Below are positions 6,332 through 7,986 of a DNA stretch of 7,986 nt, one piece after another (positions within the stretch are counted from its first letter, which is position 1; each line of letters starts with the position of its first letter). The notes under the pieces are model-generated. The model was not told where the DNA came from, searched no databases, and saw only the letters and a program-made list of their open reading frames with translations. This DNA comes from an uncultured Eubacteriales bacterium. GTDB taxonomy: Bacteria > Bacillota_A > Clostridia > Oscillospirales > Acutalibacteraceae. Both the position numbers and the translations under genes were made by a program. Location: contig CAKSGI010000075.1 of the NCBI GenBank assembly GCA_934454005.1, forward strand, positions 1-7,986, written 5' to 3'.

Positions 6332-7528
6332 TTAGTATTTTGATGATAATTTTTTATTCCCCTTTTTTTCCAAAACATTCTTATAAATTACAACAAACAA
6401 ATAAATTAATATAAAACCTATAAATACTGCCACAAATGCTATTGTATTACCTTTACCTCCGGTTTTTACATCTATCCATAAACTGTCTATAAGAGTATTT
6501 ATATTATTCGGAAGGCTATTAAATACCTCTGATTTATTTAGTACCTCACCACTAGGATACATAATTCTATTACTTGTTATTTTCGAATCTAGTAAATTGT
6601 ATACTTCCTTTTGCGGCGTTGAATAACCTATGTGTTCTATATTTGCTTTAGCTATATAAGTTTCACACATAAAGTTTATATATTTTTCAGCAGCGGTTTT
6701 ATTCTTAGAGTTTATAGGTATACACATGGCATCCACAAATCTTGTTGTCCCATTTTTAGGAATAACAAAACCTATATTAGGATTATTTTTAATTAAATTC
6801 ATCGCATCCCCTGCGTAATAAGGAGCTAGTGATGCCTCCTCATTTCCCATTTTATCAAATATCTGATCCATAACATAAGCCTGAACAAGAGGTCTTTGTT
6901 CAATTAAATCATCAGATGCTTCTTTCCAATCATTTTCATTTACGCTATTAACAGACTTTCCCTTTCTTAAAAGAGATATTCCTAAAGAATCTCTAGAATT
7001 GTCAAACATTAGAATTTGACCTTTATACTTAGAATTCCAAAGAATATTCCAATCTATTTCTTCTTCTGTTTCATAAACCTTGTTTTTATTATAAAGTATC
7101 CCTACCATCCCCCATGCATATGGTACAGAATACTCATTTGACTTATCGTATTCAGGATTTAACAACCTCTTATCAATAAAAGAAATATTAGGTATATTAT
7201 TAAAATCTAATTTATATAGCATATTATTAGCTATAAGTTTACCAATCATATAATCTGATGGAATTATAACATCATAGTCAGCACCACCACTAGACAGTTT
7301 TGCAAACATTTCTTCGTTGCTTTGAAACGTAGTATAATGCACATTTATTCCTGTCTTTTTAGTAAATTCATAATTTGTATCTATTGTACCTTGTGTCCCA
7401 TCAGATATAAATTCGCCCCAACTATAAACATTTATTGTATTCCTTTCTGTTTTTGCAAATACATTAAGGGGAAATGTAAAAAAAGCAACTAATAATACTA
7501 AAAATACAGAAAAAATATTATTTCTCAA
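6332..7528 (-). CDS. potD: Spermidine/putrescine ABC transporter substrate-binding protein with C-terminal membrane anchor
   Basis: This 398-residue PotD-type binding protein captures polyamines outside the cell for the PotABC importer. Family landmarks are NVYSWGEFI (33-41), SNEEMFAKL (70-78), YDVIIPSDYMIGKL (85-98), YSVPYAWG (133-140), FVDAMCIP (264-271) and IGYSTP (300-305). Compared from memory with E. coli PotD, the ligand-contacting Trp (37), Ser/Tyr (91/93), Asp (266) and Tyr (302) are kept. Other aromatic-box positions are Phe or Tyr, and one acidic contact is Asp for Glu. A signal peptide (1-25, ending VFA) lacks a lipobox Cys. Instead a hydrophobic helix at about 362-382 followed by Lys-rich residues would anchor the protein by its C terminus. 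The start is TTG, supported by a near-perfect Shine-Dalgarno and no nearby ATG. It begins 4 bases after potC. Confidence 0.92.
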   Translation of the reverse strand: MRNNIFSVFLVLLVAFFTFPLNVFAKTERNTINVYSWGEFISDGTQGTIDTNYEFTKKTGINVHYTTFQSNEEMFAKLSSGGADYDVIIPSDYMIGKLIANNMLYKLDFNNIPNISFIDKRLLNPEYDKSNEYSVPYAWGMVGILYNKNKVYETEEEIDWNILWNSKYKGQILMFDNSRDSLGISLLRKGKSVNSVNENDWKEASDDLIEQRPLVQAYVMDQIFDKMGNEEASLAPYYAGDAMNLIKNNPNIGFVIPKNGTTRFVDAMCIPINSKNKTAAEKYINFMCETYIAKANIEHIGYSTPQKEVYNLLDSKITSNRIMYPSGEVLNKSEVFNSLPNNINTLIDSLWIDVKTGGKGNTIAFVAVFIGFILIYLFVVIYKNVLEKKGNKKLSSKY

Positions 7529-7532
7529 TTAT

Positions 7533-7986
7533 TTACCTCCCCTTTAACTCTAATTTTTTATCCTTAATTTGTCTTAAATTAATAAGAACAAGTAAAACTA
7601 AAACTGTTAAAAATAGAATAGTCGATAGCGCATTTATTTCAGGACTAACTATTTTCCTCGTCATAGAATATATAGCTATTGGTAATGTTTGAGTTGTTCC
7701 GCTTACAAAATAGCTTATAACAAAATCATCAATAGACAATGTAAATGACATCATTACACCTGTAATTATTCCTGGCATTATCTCCGGAATTACTACTTTA
7801 ACAAATGCTTTAAAGGGTGTACACCCTAAATCTTGAGCTGCCTCATAAAGGTGTGAATCCATTTGCCTTAATTTAGGCATAACAGAAAGTATAACATACG
7901 GCAAACAAAAAGTTGTATGTGCTAATATCAAGGTTAACATCCCTGGTTTAAAAAGATTAAACTTTTCAAATAAAAATACAAACAAT
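7533..7986 (-). CDS. potC: Spermidine/putrescine ABC transporter permease PotC (partial, C-terminal part)
   Basis: About 150 C-terminal residues of a binding-protein-dependent transport permease are visible. The N-terminal part lies beyond base 7986; intact PotC proteins have roughly 260 residues. The EAA loop that docks on the ATPase PotA is clear: EAAQDLGCTPFKAFVKVVIP at 7785-7844, with the conserved Gly and the following Pro. It is followed by SIDDFVISYFVSG, typical of PotC, and a final transmembrane helix (FLTVLVLLVLINL) ending in a Lys-rich tail. With PotB it would form the membrane channel for polyamine uptake. It is PotC rather than PotB because of the FTLSIDDFVISYF block and its place directly before potD in the usual potABCD order. 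No internal start should be used as the true start. Confidence 0.88.
   Translation of the reverse strand, partial: LFVFLFEKFNLFKPGMLTLILAHTTFCLPYVILSVMPKLRQMDSHLYEAAQDLGCTPFKAFVKVVIPEIMPGIITGVMMSFTLSIDDFVISYFVSGTTQTLPIAIYSMTRKIVSPEINALSTILFLTVLVLLVLINLRQIKDKKLELKGR
7536..7545 (-). promoter_or_regulatory. Strong ribosome binding site that fixes the potD TTG start
   Basis: The minus strand reads AAAGGGGAGG, ending 7 bases before the TTG at 7528. It lies inside the last codons of potC, whose stop codon falls within the spacer, so potC and potD translation are probably coupled. The first residues after this TTG give a proper signal peptide, which supports the start. Confidence 0.8.

Noticed and set aside
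1..7986. CRISPR arrays, tRNA genes, insertion sequences, defence or biosynthetic clusters
   Set aside because: I saw no regular short repeats, tRNA-like cloverleaf, transposase or matching terminal repeats. All recognised proteins belong to well-known families.

Overview
The window is AT-rich (roughly 30% GC by eye). Every gene I accept lies on the minus strand. Strong AGGAGG-like ribosome binding sites, TTG/ATG starts, and the protein families present suggest a low-GC Gram-positive of the class Clostridia. I cannot name the genus.

Read in the direction of transcription (7986 to 1), the layout is as follows. First comes the 3' part of potC, a polyamine ABC permease cut by the window edge, then potD, its substrate-binding protein. 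Next are an XRE-HTH/cupin regulator, an acyl-CoA synthetase of the medium-chain (ACSM-like) AMP-binding type, and an RpiR/MurR-type regulator with a SIS domain. These are followed by a HI0933/YhiN-type flavoprotein, cmk (cytidylate kinase) and plsC (1-acylglycerol-3-phosphate acyltransferase). Spacings run from 17-base overlaps to a 67-base gap, and I see no convincing internal terminator. The eight genes may be transcribed as one unit or as two overlapping ones: a polyamine/acyl-CoA module (potC to acyl-CoA synthetase) and a housekeeping module (rpiR to plsC).

The last 600 bases (1-600) hold no credible gene. On the minus strand they carry two good sigma-A type promoters, each TTGACA with an extended -10 element, at 45-74 and 166-194. 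They lie in similar sequence contexts 120 bases apart. A third candidate is at 308-336 and a lone extended -10 at 482-490. The proximal promoter is followed by a short hairpin and an ACCTTGAAAATTAAAC element. This resembles the boxA-like leader sequence that precedes rRNA genes in Firmicutes. The likely reading is that an rRNA operon begins just beyond the left edge of the window.

Functionally, PotC and PotD import spermidine/putrescine, and the cupin regulator (a PuuR-like architecture) probably senses a small molecule linked to that import. The acyl-CoA synthetase activates a carboxylic acid that cannot be read from sequence. cmk and plsC serve nucleotide and phospholipid synthesis. I found no clearly new biological system. 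The points most worth a second look are the C-terminally membrane-anchored, non-lipoprotein PotD, the coupling of a polyamine importer to an acyl-CoA synthetase, and the stacked promoters at the left edge.
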